Notes: generated by a model not told the origin, from the sequence alone. 62,015 bases of DNA from an uncultured Caulobacteraceae bacterium (GCA_903923135.1 CAIXWN010000174.1:1-62015), one strand, 5' to 3'; positions 1-10,051 are shown, numbered from the stretch's first letter. Program-made: numbers and translations.

Positions 1-389
1 TGCATCTCCTTGGCCACGTTGGGGCCGCCGTAGTCGACCAGCACCCGTCGCTGCGCGGCCACCGGCGCGGCGCCCGCGCGGGGATCGGCCGCCAGGGCGT
101 CGGCGCGCGCCGACAGCGCCGCGGCGCTCACCTTGAGGTTGATGAACCCCGGTCCGGCGATTTCCACCGAGGCGATGTCGGGATTGTCGCCGAGGGCCCC
201 GGCCACCGCCGCGGCGATCTCGCGCGGGTTGCGCCGCGCGGCCTTCGCCGCGGCCAGGGCGCCGTTGCACTGGAAATCGGCCAGGTCTGGCCGGGCGGAG
301 GACGTGACCCGGCCATTTTCGCCGGGCAGCCCTAGCGAGACGAAAGCGGCGGCCACCGCTTCGCCCAGGCCCGAGGCCAGATCGCTCAT
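1..389 (-). CDS. argS: Arginyl-tRNA synthetase, N-terminal part (cut by window edge)
   Basis: Class I aminoacyl-tRNA synthetase that charges tRNA-Arg in the cytoplasm. Only the first 129 codons plus two bases are present; the rest lies beyond the left edge. The visible part is the ArgS-specific N-terminal tRNA-binding domain, and the last residues read [12 protein letters not shown], which in this family directly precedes the HVGHLRS ATP-binding signature; the trailing CA fits that His. The ATG at 387-389 overlaps the stop of the upstream secreted-protein gene as ATGA, so the two are probably translationally coupled. Identification rests on the conserved segment and domain order and is firm despite the truncation. 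Confidence 0.93.
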   Translation of the reverse strand, partial: MSDLASGLGEAVAAAFVSLGLPGENGRVTSSARPDLADFQCNGALAAAKAARRNPREIAAAVAGALGDNPDIASVEIAGPGFINLKVSAAALSARADALAADPRAGAAPVAAQRRVLVDYGGPNVAKEM

Positions 390-1078
390 GGCTGGGCGGT
401 TGAGGCCTGGGGCGTCTGCCCGGCGTTGGGACGGAACCGCTTTCCGTCACGGTTGAAGGCGGCGAGCTCTGGCGTCACCTCGAAACCCACCAGAATCTCG
501 AAATTCGCCCCGCTCACATTGGCGTCCTTGCGGGGGATGACGATCCTGGAGATGTTCTCGGTCGCATAGACACGGTCCTGTCCGGCCGGGAACGACACGG
601 GCAGGTCGAAGGTGGTCTTTTCCAGCACCGCATGGTTGCGGTCGGTCACCGCCACCCAGTAGCGATAGGTGCGGCTGCGCCCCTCCGCCTGCGGCCCGCG
701 ACCCAGTTCGAACAGCACCCGCGCCTGCACGGTGATCGGCTGGTCGGACTTGTAGGCGCAGACCGACGAGATGTTCTGAATCTCGCCGCTGTAGCGCACG
801 GCGGCCGAGCCCTGGACGTTGTCCTTGAAGTCGATGTAGCGCGCCGCGTCGTAGAGGACCTTCACATAGGGGCAGGGCCCGGCGTTCTTCAGCTGCGGCA
901 GGGGCGTATTGAGGTTGCCGAACTCCTGCTCCCGCTTCCGGCGCTTGGCGTCGTCCTGGTCCTGCTCCTGACCGCCGCCGCCGCCCCGGCCGCCGCCCAT
1001 CTGGGCGTGGGTGGGCAGGGCGTACAGCAGCGAGAGGCTGGCGCAGGCGGTGAAGAGCAGGGAACGGATACGGGGCAT
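386..1078 (-). CDS. Small secreted protein of unknown function
   Basis: A 230-residue protein. The chosen ATG opens directly onto a signal peptide (MPRIR basic start, hydrophobic core, THA cleavage site before Q26). An upstream in-frame start at 1159 would bury that signal, so it was rejected. The mature N-terminus is a Gly-rich run followed by an acidic and then basic stretch (about residues 27-50). The remainder looks like one beta-rich periplasmic domain with two Cys, one in GPCPYV and one in SVCAYK, which could form a disulfide. I do not recognise a characterised family. It precedes argS with a 4-base overlap, an arrangement plausible for a conserved caulobacterial gene. Function unknown. 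Confidence 0.75.
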   Translation of the reverse strand: MPRIRSLLFTACASLSLLYALPTHAQMGGGRGGGGGQEQDQDDAKRRKREQEFGNLNTPLPQLKNAGPCPYVKVLYDAARYIDFKDNVQGSAAVRYSGEIQNISSVCAYKSDQPITVQARVLFELGRGPQAEGRSRTYRYWVAVTDRNHAVLEKTTFDLPVSFPAGQDRVYATENISRIVIPRKDANVSGANFEILVGFEVTPELAAFNRDGKRFRPNAGQTPQASTAQP

Positions 1079-1204
1079 GGACTGTCCGGGGCGGGGCCGG
1101 CCGGGATCGGGCCTGGGCCATCTAGGCAGCGTGATAGCGGCATATCCGGGGCGCCGCAACGAAGGGCTGCTTGACGGTGGGCCCGGCCTCGCGGATCAGG
1201 GGGG

Positions 1205-2164
1205 ATGGCCGTCTACACCGACATCACCGACGCGGAGCTCGAGGCCTTTCTCGGCGACTATGACGTCGGGACGCCCCTGGCCTTCAAGGGCATCGCCGAA
1301 GGGGTGGAGAACTCCAACTTCATGCTGGAGACCACCGCCGGGCGGTTCATCCTCACCGTGTATGAGCGGCGGGTGAAGGCCGAGGACCTGCCCTTCTTCC
1401 TGGGCCTGATGCAGTGGCTGGCGGCGCAGGGCTATCCCAGCGCCGCGCCGATCGCCGACCGGTCCGGGGCCCTGCTGCGTACCCTGCGCGGCAAGCCCGC
1501 GGCCCTGGTCGCCTTCCTGCCCGGCCTGTCGGTGCGCCGCCCCACCGTCGCCCACTGCCTGGAGGCCGGGGAGGGCCTGGCCTGGCTGCATCTGGCCGCG
1601 AACGGCTTCCCGGGCCGCCGGGTCAACCGCCTGGGGCACGCGGCCTGGGGCGAGCTCTTCGCCCCCCTCGGCCCCGCCGCCGACGCCCTCAAGCCCGGCC
1701 TGGCCGAGGTCATCCGCAGCGACCTGGCCCGGTTCGCCGAACGTTGGCCCTCCAGCCTGCCCGAAGGCATCGTCCACGCAGACTATTTCCCCGACAACGT
1801 CTTCTTCATCGACGGGCGGTTCGGGGCCACTATCGACTTCTACTTCGCCGCCTGGGACCAGTTGGCCTATGACATCGGCGCAGCGGTGAACGCCTGGTGC
1901 TTCGAGGCCGACGGGAGCTTCAACCTCACCCGCGCCCAGGCCTTCCTGGAGGGCTACGAGCGGCGACGCAAGCTGTCGGCCGCCGAAAAGGCGGCCCTGC
2001 CCGTACTGGCCCACGGCGCGGCCCTGCGCTTCTTCCTCACCCGCCTGCACGACTGGGACGCCACCCCGGCCGGCGCCCTGGTCCGGCCGAAGGACCCCCT
2101 GGAGTACGAACGCAAGATGGCCGTCCACCGCGAGGGCCTGCCGGGCTTCGGATCCTGGTCATGA
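1205..2164 (+). CDS. thrB: Homoserine kinase, aminoglycoside-phosphotransferase type
   Basis: Phosphorylates homoserine to O-phosphohomoserine in threonine synthesis. At 319 residues it matches the alpha- and gammaproteobacterial ThrB2 form, which has the APH/choline-kinase fold rather than the GHMP fold. Visible motifs are the catalytic loop HADYFPDN (residues 191-198, with D193 as the likely base) and the metal-binding IDFYFAAWD (D211). The ATG follows an AGGGGGG purine run with almost no spacer. Its stop overlaps the rnhA start as ATGA, so thrB-rnhA form an operon. Generic APH kinases are the alternative, but length, N-terminus and the rnhA neighbour favour ThrB. Confidence 0.9.
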   Translation: MAVYTDITDAELEAFLGDYDVGTPLAFKGIAEGVENSNFMLETTAGRFILTVYERRVKAEDLPFFLGLMQWLAAQGYPSAAPIADRSGALLRTLRGKPAALVAFLPGLSVRRPTVAHCLEAGEGLAWLHLAANGFPGRRVNRLGHAAWGELFAPLGPAADALKPGLAEVIRSDLARFAERWPSSLPEGIVHADYFPDNVFFIDGRFGATIDFYFAAWDQLAYDIGAAVNAWCFEADGSFNLTRAQAFLEGYERRRKLSAAEKAALPVLAHGAALRFFLTRLHDWDATPAGALVRPKDPLEYERKMAVHREGLPGFGSWS

Positions 2165-2616
2165 CGACGGCGGTGGTCATCTACACCGACGGGTCCTGCC
2201 GCGGGAATCCGGGCCCGGGCGGCTGGGGCGCGATCCTGATGACGGGCGCCCATGAACGTGAGATCTGGGGCGGCGAGCCGGCCACCACCAACAACCGCAT
2301 GGAGCTGACCGCCGCCATCGAGGCGCTGGACGCCCTCAAGCGTCCCTGTCACGTCGAGCTGCACACCGACAGCCAGTACGTCAGGAACGGCATCACCCAG
2401 TGGCTGTCATTGTGGAAGGCCCGCGGCTGGCGGACCATGTCTAAGGGCGCGGTGAAGAACGAGGACCTGTGGCGGCGGCTGGACGAGGCCCGCCTGCGCC
2501 ACACTGTCGACTGGCGGTGGGTGAAGGGCCATGCTGGCCATGAAATGAACGAACGCGCTGACAGATTGGCGCGTCGTGGCCTGGAAGAGACCGAGGCGGC
2601 GCTCAGGCGGTCCTGA
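2161..2616 (+). CDS. rnhA: Ribonuclease HI
   Basis: Cleaves the RNA strand of RNA-DNA hybrids in the cytoplasm. The 151-residue length is typical of a single-domain bacterial enzyme. All residues of the active site fall at E. coli numbering: D10 (YTDGS), E48 (NNRMEL), D70 (HTDSQY), H124 (VKGHAGH) and D134 (ERADRLA). Translation starts inside the thrB stop (ATGA), so the two genes are coupled. Downstream it converges on the RND efflux operon with only 33 bases between stop codons and no strong terminator visible. Confidence 0.97.
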   Translation: MTTAVVIYTDGSCRGNPGPGGWGAILMTGAHEREIWGGEPATTNNRMELTAAIEALDALKRPCHVELHTDSQYVRNGITQWLSLWKARGWRTMSKGAVKNEDLWRRLDEARLRHTVDWRWVKGHAGHEMNERADRLARRGLEETEAALRRS

Positions 2617-2649
2617 AAGCGCCGCCTGATGTCCGGGCTTGTCCGGCTG

Positions 2650-5600
2650 CTACTCCGCGGCGGCCGGCGTCGGCTCACGCGGCGTGACCAGCCGTCCGAG
2701 CCTCGGCATGATCCACTGCTCGAAGTCGTCGATGAACTCATAGACGACCGGCACCAGCAGCAGCGACAGAACCGTCGAGGTCATCAGCCCGCCAATGACC
2801 GCCACGGCCATGGGCTGGCGGAACTCCGAACCCTTGCCCAGCGTCAGGGCGGTGGGCAGCATGCCCGCCGCCATGGCCATGGTGGTCATCACGATCGGCC
2901 TGGCCCGCTCTCGGCACGCCTCCAGAAGAGAGGCGCGTTGCGACGCGCCGGCCCGCTCGCGCTCGATGGCGTATTCCACCAGCAGGATAGAGTTCTTCGC
3001 CGCCAGACCCATCAGCATCAGGAAGCCGATCAGCGAGGGAATCGACAGGGACAGATCGGAGACCAGCAGGGCCAGCAGGGCGCCGCCGATAGCCGTCGGC
3101 AGGGCCGACAAGATGACGAACGGTTTGAAAAAGCTGCCAAAAAGCAGGACCATGACCGCGTAGACCAGCCCTACGGCCGAAAGGATCGCGATGGCGAACC
3201 CGCCGAAAAGCTGGGCGTAGGCCTTCTCCTGGCCCTGGTTGGCAATGCCCACGCCCGGCGGCAGCTTCTGCATGATCGACAGCTTGTGGACCCGGGCGAT
3301 GGCGTCGCCGACCTGGGTGTCACCGGTGGTGTCGGCCATCATGGTGATGTTGCGCTTGCGATCGAAGCGGTTGATCTGGCCGGGACCGGCCTGGAAATAG
3401 ACGTCGGCGACGCTGTCGAGCGTGGTGACCCCGCCGCTGGCCGTGGGCAGGCGCATGTTGCGGATCACCGAGAGGTCCGTTCGGTCAGGCGCCGCGAGCC
3501 GCACGCGGATGGGAATCCGCCGCTCCCCGTCGTCCATCTTGGAGACGTTGGCATCGATGTCGCCGAGCGTGGCGATCCGTGCGGCCTGGGAGATCGTCGT
3601 CACCGCGACGCCGAGGCGGGCCGCCTCGTCCGCCCGCGGCTTGACCACAAGTTCGGGGCTGCTCGGCGGCGTGGCCGGCCTTGGGTCGGCCAGCCCCTCG
3701 ACGGTTCGCATCTGCCTCTGGAGTTCCAGGGCCGTGTTCTCCAACCCCACGCCGGTCTCGCTGGTCAGGATGACCTGCACGCCGCCGGCCCCGAAACCGG
3801 AGATGTCGAAGGAGAGGCGCGCGTCGGGGATCGCCCTCAGCAGGGGCCGCAGGCGATCGCGAATCTGCGTCGCCTTGGCCTTGTGGTCCGGCTTCATGAC
3901 CACGACCACGGCGCCGTTGGTCACCCCCGAGGTGTTGACGAATCCGCCAGGTCCGCCTGAAATTCCACCGCCGCCCACCTGGGCGAACACCGTGGCGGTT
4001 TCCGGCTGCTGTTTCAGCAGGGCGTCAACCCGGTCGATCGTCTTGCGCATATCGGCCAGCGTCGAGCCGGGCGGCCCCTCGATGTTGATGTAGTAGTAGT
4101 TCGGGTTGGCCTCCGGCTGGACGCCCTTCTTGAGCGGCACCGCCAGGGAGACCGAAAGGACGAAAATTACGCCGCCGATGATCACCGACAGGATCCGGTG
4201 ATCCAGGGCCCAGGTCAGGGATGTCGTATAGAATCGAGGAAGCGGCGGCCGTTCGCGGGCCACCTTTGGCGTCAGGAAATAGGCCGCCATGAGGGGGGTG
4301 AGCAGACGGGCCACGACCAGCGAGAACAGCACCGCCACCGACACCGTCAGGCCGAACTCCCGGAAGAACTGACCGGGTATGCCAGCCATGAAGCCGACCG
4401 GCAGGAACACCGCGACGATGGCGCCAGTGGTGGCCACCACCGCCAGGCCGATCTGGTCGGCGCCCTCGATGGCGGCCTCGAATGGACGAATACCGGTGTA
4501 GACACGCTTTTCGATGTTCTCGATCTCGACGATGGCGTCATCCACCAGGATGCCGATCACCAGAGTCAGACCCAGCAGGGTCACCGTGTTCAGGCTGAAG
4601 CCGTTGAGGTTCATGAACGCGAATGTCGGGATCAACGACACGGGCATCGCGATCGCGGTGATCGCCGTGGCGCGCCAGTCACGCAGGAACAGCCAGACCA
4701 CCAGGGCGGCCAGGGCCATGCCCTCGAGGAGTGTGTGCAGGGTGGCAGAGAAGGCGTCCCGGGTCTGATCGACCTGCGAGACGATCTTGTGGATCTTCAC
4801 CTCGGGATGCTCGGTCTCGAGGCGACGGATCGCGGCGTCGACGTTGTCCTCGGTGGACACCTCGCTGGCGAGCTTCGTCTTGCTGACCTCGAAACCCACC
4901 ACTGGCCGGTCGTCAAGCAGGGCGAAACCACGCTCTTCGGCCGACCCGTCGCCCACGTCGGCGACGTCGGAGAGACGCACGAAGCGCCCGCCTCCGGTGG
5001 GGATGGTGAGCTTGCGGATCTGGTCGACCGACAGAGCGGCGCCAAGGACGCGCATGGTCTGTTCACGCCCGCCTATGGCGACCCGCCCGCCGGGAGCATC
5101 GATATTGGCGGCGGACAGAGCCTCGTTGACCTGAGCCGCCGTCAGCCCCTGGGCGGCAAGTCGGTCAGGGTTGACCAGAACGTTGATTTCTCGATCCGCC
5201 CCGCCCAGGCGATTGATCTTGGAGACGCCGCTTTCTGCCTGAAGGGTTCGGGAGATGGTGTTGTCGATGAACCACGACAGTTCCGTGGTCGACATCGACG
5301 GCGCGGTCACCGCGTAGGTGATGATCGGCTGGTCGTCGAAATCGAGATGCTGAACGATGGGCGGGTCGATTTCGCGCGGCAGATCATTGCGGATCTGGTC
5401 GACCTTCGACCGGACGTCGTCGGTGGCCTTCTGAAGGTTCACGCCGAGTTCGAAGCGGATGAAGGTCGATGAGACGCCCTGGGAGATGGAGGTGCTGATG
5501 CCCTCGACGTTGGCCAGGCCCGAAAGCGCGTTCTCCACCGGACGGGAGACCTGGTTTTCCATCTCGGACGGCGCCGCGCCGTTGCGGGTGACCTGCACAA

Positions 5601-5754
5601 GCACGGCGGGGAATTCGATGTTCGGATAGTTCTTGATCGGCAGGGCGAAATAGGAAATCAGCCCCGCCAGGACCGCCACGATGAAGAGTACGGCGATCGG
5701 AATCGGATTGCGGATCGCCCATTCGGAGATCCGGAAGTGTCTGGAGCCGTTCAT
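2650..5754 (-). CDS. RND efflux pump inner-membrane permease (HAE1 family)
   Basis: Proton-driven drug/proton antiporter forming the inner-membrane trimer of a tripartite pump. The 1034 residues show the AcrB-type plan: a first membrane segment near residues 12-32 (NPIPIAVLFIVAVLAGLISY), a large periplasmic loop, a helix bundle carrying the proton-relay pair in GILVDDAIVEIENIEKRV, a second hydrophobic start near residue 530, a second loop and the final bundle. It is the last gene of the operon, and its ATG overlaps the adaptor stop by four bases. Substrate cannot be read from sequence. RND heavy-metal (CzcA) types usually carry different relay motifs, so the hydrophobe/amphiphile class is preferred. 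Confidence 0.93.
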   Translation of the reverse strand: MNGSRHFRISEWAIRNPIPIAVLFIVAVLAGLISYFALPIKNYPNIEFPAVLVQVTRNGAAPSEMENQVSRPVENALSGLANVEGISTSISQGVSSTFIRFELGVNLQKATDDVRSKVDQIRNDLPREIDPPIVQHLDFDDQPIITYAVTAPSMSTTELSWFIDNTISRTLQAESGVSKINRLGGADREINVLVNPDRLAAQGLTAAQVNEALSAANIDAPGGRVAIGGREQTMRVLGAALSVDQIRKLTIPTGGGRFVRLSDVADVGDGSAEERGFALLDDRPVVGFEVSKTKLASEVSTEDNVDAAIRRLETEHPEVKIHKIVSQVDQTRDAFSATLHTLLEGMALAALVVWLFLRDWRATAITAIAMPVSLIPTFAFMNLNGFSLNTVTLLGLTLVIGILVDDAIVEIENIEKRVYTGIRPFEAAIEGADQIGLAVVATTGAIVAVFLPVGFMAGIPGQFFREFGLTVSVAVLFSLVVARLLTPLMAAYFLTPKVARERPPLPRFYTTSLTWALDHRILSVIIGGVIFVLSVSLAVPLKKGVQPEANPNYYYINIEGPPGSTLADMRKTIDRVDALLKQQPETATVFAQVGGGGISGGPGGFVNTSGVTNGAVVVVMKPDHKAKATQIRDRLRPLLRAIPDARLSFDISGFGAGGVQVILTSETGVGLENTALELQRQMRTVEGLADPRPATPPSSPELVVKPRADEAARLGVAVTTISQAARIATLGDIDANVSKMDDGERRIPIRVRLAAPDRTDLSVIRNMRLPTASGGVTTLDSVADVYFQAGPGQINRFDRKRNITMMADTTGDTQVGDAIARVHKLSIMQKLPPGVGIANQGQEKAYAQLFGGFAIAILSAVGLVYAVMVLLFGSFFKPFVILSALPTAIGGALLALLVSDLSLSIPSLIGFLMLMGLAAKNSILLVEYAIERERAGASQRASLLEACRERARPIVMTTMAMAAGMLPTALTLGKGSEFRQPMAVAVIGGLMTSTVLSLLLVPVVYEFIDDFEQWIMPRLGRLVTPREPTPAAAE

Positions 5755-6845
5755 GAGGGATTGGTCGGGCGGATCACGTCGCCGGGCACCAGCATGGCCC
5801 CGGCCCGCTGGACAACACGCGTCCCGGCGGGTGGTCCGGTGATCAGTTCGACATAGCCGCCGCCGCGCTGGCCGGTGGTGACCGGGGCGCGGGTGACCCT
5901 GTCGTCGGACCCGACCACCATCACCGCCGCCCCGTCGGCGTCATAGCGCACGGCCGTCTCGGGCACCGCCGGCGCCGACCGGCTGGCGCCGGTGAAGGAG
6001 GCGCTGGCGAATCCGCCGGCCCGGATGTCAGCGCGGACCGGCAGGCTTATCCGGACATGGCCCAGCTTGGTGTTCGCATCCACGCGGGGGCTGATCAGGC
6101 GGACCCGCCCCTCGACCCTGGCGCCGTCGGCGAGGGTCACTTGTACCGGCGCCCCGACCGTCATCTTGCCCAGGGCGTCCTCACCGACATCGGCCGACAG
6201 CTCGATCTGGCTGTCCTTGGCGATGCGGAACCACGGACTGGCGCCGGCGGCCTGGTCCCCTGGCCGGACGGTGCGTTCGATGACCAGGCCATTATAGGGC
6301 GCCCGCAGGACCATGAGGCTCTCGCGGGTCTTCACGTCGTTCACCGCCGCCGCCTGGGCGGTGGCCTGCGCGCGGGCGCTGAGGGCGGCGAACCGCCGCG
6401 CGTCGATCTGTTCCTGCGAGAGAATGCCTTTGGTGTCGAGGCCCCTGACACGGGCCGCCTCGGTCTCGGCCCGTTCAGCCACGATGTTCTGCTGATTGGC
6501 CAGGGCGACCTGCTGGGCCAGTTGGGCGCGCAGCAGGGTGTCGTCCAGCCTGGCCAGCGGTTGCCCGGCCCTGACCGTCGCGCCTTCGTCAACCAGAACC
6601 TCGGCGACGCGGTAGCCACTGATCTGTGGAAAGACCGCGGTGTCCTCACGCGGGATGAGCGCCCCCGAGGCAACCAGACCGCCCTGGATTTCCCGAGCGT
6701 CGATGGTGACCACGCTGACCGTGCGCGCCTGGCTCTTCACTGGCTCGGCGATCTTCTTTTCGCACCCTGCGAGAACCGCTGAGGCGGCAAGAGCCAACGC
6801 GATGGCGATCGGGACTCTGAACTTCGTCATCGAGGAGTGTCTCAT
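5751..6845 (-). CDS. RND efflux periplasmic adaptor subunit
   Basis: Membrane fusion protein linking the permease to the outer-membrane channel. It opens with a lipoprotein signal ending in the lipobox LAGC, so the mature protein is probably lipid-anchored to the inner membrane. A lipoyl/barrel-sandwich half-motif (DEGATVRAGQPLARLD, about residues 90-105), a coiled-coil hairpin and a second lipoyl half (LRAPYNGLVIERTVRPGD) follow in the usual order, then beta-barrel and membrane-proximal domains. The first ATG overlaps the upstream stop (ATGA); an internal ATG five codons later is an alternative. It is the middle gene of the three-gene operon. Confidence 0.92.
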   Translation of the reverse strand: MRHSSMTKFRVPIAIALALAASAVLAGCEKKIAEPVKSQARTVSVVTIDAREIQGGLVASGALIPREDTAVFPQISGYRVAEVLVDEGATVRAGQPLARLDDTLLRAQLAQQVALANQQNIVAERAETEAARVRGLDTKGILSQEQIDARRFAALSARAQATAQAAAVNDVKTRESLMVLRAPYNGLVIERTVRPGDQAAGASPWFRIAKDSQIELSADVGEDALGKMTVGAPVQVTLADGARVEGRVRLISPRVDANTKLGHVRISLPVRADIRAGGFASASFTGASRSAPAVPETAVRYDADGAAVMVVGSDDRVTRAPVTTGQRGGGYVELITGPPAGTRVVQRAGAMLVPGDVIRPTNPS

Positions 6846-8311
6846 CGGGCTTTCGCCAGGTTTGCAAAGGACCAGCCACCGCCGAGCGCCTTGTAGGTGG
6901 CCACCGCCCGTCGCAACGCCTGCACGCGCTCGGCCGTCAACGCGGCCCGCGTGCCACGCCAGGCCTGTTCCGCCGACAGCGCCGTCGTGAGATCGTCGAG
7001 CCCCATGGCGTAGCGGGTCTTGGCGGCGTCCGACGCACGGTGCGCGCGCACCTCCCCGTCGGCCAGCAGCACCGCGGCGCGTTTACCGGCCGCGAGACTG
7101 ACCAGCGCGTTCTCTGCCTCGCCATAGGCGACCTGCACGGTCTTCTCGTATGCGACGGCTGCCTGTTGGGTGCGGGCGTCCTCGGCCTTGGCGTCGAACA
7201 ATAACTGCGGAATGTTGAAGACGGGCACGGTGACGCCGCCGCCCCAGCTCCACAGACCCAGACTGGTGGTCTGCTGGTACGGAGACAGCGTGTTCGTGGA
7301 GGGATTGTAGGCGACGCTCGGCTGCACGCTGCGCGACAGGCCCAGCTGCGGAAGGATGGTGAAGGTGGGGTAGATCGCCAGATGGCGTAACCGGGCGGTC
7401 CCGGCTTCCGACCTGAGCCGCGCCTCGGCCTCACGAACGTCAGGACGACGCGCGAGCAGTTCGCCAGGCAGGGCCGCCGGCGGCGGCGGCGCCTCAGCGG
7501 CCTCAGCGGCCAGGTTGAGGCTGTCGGCCGGAGCGCCGGCGCGACCGATGAGGATCAGCAGTTGCCGTTCGGCCGCATGCCGCTGCGACTGCAGGTCTTC
7601 GAGTTGCGCGCGGGCCTGGGCAAGATCCCCGGCCACACGGTCGGCGTCCGAGGTCGCGGCCAAGCCGAGGTCGGCCTTTTCCTGGGCGATGCGCTGCAGT
7701 TCCGTCTCGATGCGGACGGTCTCGCGGGCGTCGGCGATCTGGATGGTCAGGCCTGTGGCGAGGAAATAGTTGTCGGCGACTCCGGCCGCGAGACTGGCGC
7801 GGGCGCCTTCCACATTGAACCGGGTCGCGGCGAGGTTGGCCTTGGCGACCTTTCGGGCCTCGCTGAGCCTCCCGAACAGATCGATCTCCCAGGACACCTT
7901 CAGATTCGCGGTCTCGCTTTCGATATCGCCGCCGATGGGGAACAGCGAGCCGCCGCTGCCGCCGATGTTCGATTCGTGCTGCCGGCTGGCGTTGCCCGCG
8001 ATGGAACCCGTGGGCAGGGTCTGGGCGACGAGACTGCTACGGGTGGCGCGCGCCTCCAGCACGCGGGCCGCCGCGGTGCGCGCATCCGGACCGGTCCTGA
8101 AAGCTTCGTCCTCGAGCGCATTGAGCCGAGGATCGTTGAACAGCAGCCACCAGCGATCGAGTTCGGCGACCGGCAACGGGGTCCCGCCGGACGGCGTGTC
8201 ATAGGCCAGAGGAAGGCGGGCGTCGGGGATCACCGTCTTCGCGTCCGCGGCCCAGGCGAACGCCGTCGCGAGCACGATCATCGGAACCATCACTGGCGCG
8301 AGGTGTCTCAT
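6842..8311 (-). CDS. RND efflux outer-membrane channel protein (TolC/NodT-like)
   Basis: Outer-membrane factor completing the tripartite pump. The protein has two outer-membrane-efflux repeats with the helical periplasmic barrel pattern (for example the ARAQLEDLQSQRHAAERQLL segment). I chose the ATG at 8309-8311 because GGAAC lies a proper distance upstream; a start three codons earlier is possible. The N-terminus is a Sec signal (MRHLAPVMVPMIVLATAFAWA). Unlike most NodT lipoproteins, no Cys follows the signal, so it is probably not lipidated. It is the first gene of the operon, overlapping the adaptor start by four bases. Confidence 0.9.
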   Translation of the reverse strand: MRHLAPVMVPMIVLATAFAWAADAKTVIPDARLPLAYDTPSGGTPLPVAELDRWWLLFNDPRLNALEDEAFRTGPDARTAAARVLEARATRSSLVAQTLPTGSIAGNASRQHESNIGGSGGSLFPIGGDIESETANLKVSWEIDLFGRLSEARKVAKANLAATRFNVEGARASLAAGVADNYFLATGLTIQIADARETVRIETELQRIAQEKADLGLAATSDADRVAGDLAQARAQLEDLQSQRHAAERQLLILIGRAGAPADSLNLAAEAAEAPPPPAALPGELLARRPDVREAEARLRSEAGTARLRHLAIYPTFTILPQLGLSRSVQPSVAYNPSTNTLSPYQQTTSLGLWSWGGGVTVPVFNIPQLLFDAKAEDARTQQAAVAYEKTVQVAYGEAENALVSLAAGKRAAVLLADGEVRAHRASDAAKTRYAMGLDDLTTALSAEQAWRGTRAALTAERVQALRRAVATYKALGGGWSFANLAKAR

Positions 8312-8318
8312 GCGTTCC

Positions 8319-8334
8319 ATAACAGTGCGGTTAT
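8319..8334. promoter_or_regulatory. Inverted repeat, candidate repressor operator of the efflux operon
   Basis: ATAAC-N6-GTTAT is a perfect inverted repeat with five-base arms. It lies in the leader of the efflux operon, just upstream of the preferred start of the outer-membrane gene. Size and spacing resemble TetR/MarR operators of RND pumps. A TetR gene lies about 1 kb away at 9344. Binding is inferred, not shown, and a 5+5 repeat can occur by chance. Confidence 0.35.
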
Positions 8335-8451
8335 CCCCCGGCGAAAGGCTTTCTTAGCCGTGTTCCACCGACTCTGTCACCAACGCCTCGCTGCAGCGCG
8401 GCATACAAGTTAAACATCGTTCACATTGAAAGGCGATGGACGGGCAACGCC

Positions 8452-9246
8452 ATGACTGGGGTCATACGCACGGGAGTGGGGGGTTGGATCCATCCGCCCT
8501 GGCGCGACGTGTTCTTTCCGACGGGGCTGCGACAGGCGGACGAGCTCGCCTATGCCAGCCGGAACCTGGGCGTCATCGAGATCAACGTCACCTATCACGG
8601 CTTCCAGAAACCCGAGACTTTCGCACGCTGGGCGGCCCAGACACCGGAAGACTTCCTGTTCACCGTCAAGGCGTCGCGCCTGTGCACCAACCGGCGCAGC
8701 CTCGCGGACGCGGGCGAATGGGTGACGCGCTTTCTCGGCCAGGGCCTGACCAGGCTCGGCGACCGGCTGGGGCCAATTCTCTGGCAGTTCATGCCGAACA
8801 AGACGTTTGACGCCACGGATTTCGCCGCCTTCCTCGCCATGCTCCCGACCACCCTGGACGGACAGACGCTGCGTCATTGCGTGGAGGTCCGGCATGCTAG
8901 CTTCGCCGATCCTGCGTTCGTCGACCTCTGCGCGGCCCACGGGGTCGCCATCTGTTTGGTCGACAGCCCCGATTACCCGATGATCGACGCCGTGACGGCG
9001 GATTTCACCTACGCCAGACTGATGCGGGGAGAGGATGACATCGACACCGGCTACCCCGCCGATCAGCTGGACATCTGGGCTCGCCGACTGGGCGCCTGCG
9101 CGTGGCCCGGCGTCGCCGGCCGCGGTCGCGACGTCTTAGCGCTATTCATAAACACCGGAAAGCTGCGGGCGCCGGCCGCCGCTTGCGTCCTGGCGGCGCG
9201 CCTGGAGACACTGGCGGCGAGCAAGACACTGGCTGCGACCCGATGA
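8452..9246 (+). CDS. DUF72 (YecE-like) family protein
   Basis: A 264-residue protein of the DUF72/YecE family, a TIM-barrel-like fold of unknown biochemical role. Typical features are the opening RTGVGGWIHPPWRDVFFP, the NVTYHGFQKPETFARWA segment, KASR near residue 78, and FMPNKTF, which takes the place of the LPP-type turn seen in many relatives. It is transcribed away from the RND operon. The ATG lacks an obvious Shine-Dalgarno sequence, but family alignment supports it because the conserved glycine-rich strand starts within ten residues. No function is assigned. Confidence 0.85.
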   Translation: MTGVIRTGVGGWIHPPWRDVFFPTGLRQADELAYASRNLGVIEINVTYHGFQKPETFARWAAQTPEDFLFTVKASRLCTNRRSLADAGEWVTRFLGQGLTRLGDRLGPILWQFMPNKTFDATDFAAFLAMLPTTLDGQTLRHCVEVRHASFADPAFVDLCAAHGVAICLVDSPDYPMIDAVTADFTYARLMRGEDDIDTGYPADQLDIWARRLGACAWPGVAGRGRDVLALFINTGKLRAPAAACVLAARLETLAASKTLAATR

Positions 9247-9343
9247 CATCAAGAGGCGGGTGGACTTCACCCGGCCGGTGTCCGATCCTAGGGCCCTATC
9301 CTCATCCGACGGCCGCGCCGCGCGACGCTCACAACTGGTAAGA

Positions 9344-9964
9344 ATGTCACAGGTCGTCCTCTACGCCCCCGGCAAACGCGAACAGACCAAGGCCGCCAAT
9401 CGCCTGGCCATCCTCGACGCCGCCCGGGAAGTCTTCGGAGAACTTGGCTTCGAGACCGCCACGGTGCGCGACATCGTTCGCCGGTCCGGTCTCTCGGTGG
9501 GGGCCTTCTACAACTACTACCGTTCGAAGGAGGAGGTGTTCGACGCCCTTGCCGACGACGGCGCGCGGCGCTTCAAACCCATACTGCAGGCCCAGTCGGC
9601 CAAGGCCACCGACTTCGAATCCTATCTGCGCGCGGCGGTCAGGGCCTATTTCGACTTCATCGCCGCTGAACAGCAATCGTGGCTCGTCGACCTACCCGAG
9701 GCCGAGACGCTGGCGAGCGTTCGCAACACCCCCGAGATTCTGGCGGTCTTCGAGGAGGTGCGCCGGGTGTTCGCCGGCATCATGGACCGGGACCTCTCGG
9801 CCAAGGTCGATATCGATTATCTGGCGGCCAGCTGCATCGCCGTGGCGCGCGAAATCGGCGACCGGATGATCGAGCGCCAGCCGGTGGATGTGCCGGCCGC
9901 TACGGACTTCGTCGTCCGCCTGATCCTTGGCGGCCTGCCCAACCTGCCCCGGCTGTCGCCCTGA
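9344..9964 (+). CDS. TetR/AcrR family transcriptional regulator
   Basis: A 206-residue TetR-type repressor. The N-terminal DNA-binding domain is clear: helix 1 NRLAILDAAREVFGELGF, then the helix-turn-helix at about residues 39-58 (TVRDIVRRSGLSVGAFYNYY), followed by FDALADDG entering the ligand-binding domain. The ATG at 9344 begins the usual short arm; an upstream in-frame start adds 28 residues that look non-coding. Candidate targets are the nearby RND pump and the downstream quinone oxidoreductase, which lies 87 bases after its stop on the same strand. Neither link is proven. Confidence 0.9.
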   Translation: MSQVVLYAPGKREQTKAANRLAILDAAREVFGELGFETATVRDIVRRSGLSVGAFYNYYRSKEEVFDALADDGARRFKPILQAQSAKATDFESYLRAAVRAYFDFIAAEQQSWLVDLPEAETLASVRNTPEILAVFEEVRRVFAGIMDRDLSAKVDIDYLAASCIAVAREIGDRMIERQPVDVPAATDFVVRLILGGLPNLPRLSP

Positions 9965-10051
9965 ACACGGCAACGGCCTCCGACACCATCAGGCCGTGGC
10001 GCTCTGGCGCGGCGCTCGTTCGCGACACCTTTGCCGAAAGGACCGGCTGAC

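Noticed and set aside
2629-3960. 443-codon plus-strand frame inside the RND permease gene, and similar long shadows elsewhere
   Set aside because: Antisense to a full-length permease with clear family motifs; high GC makes such empty frames common.
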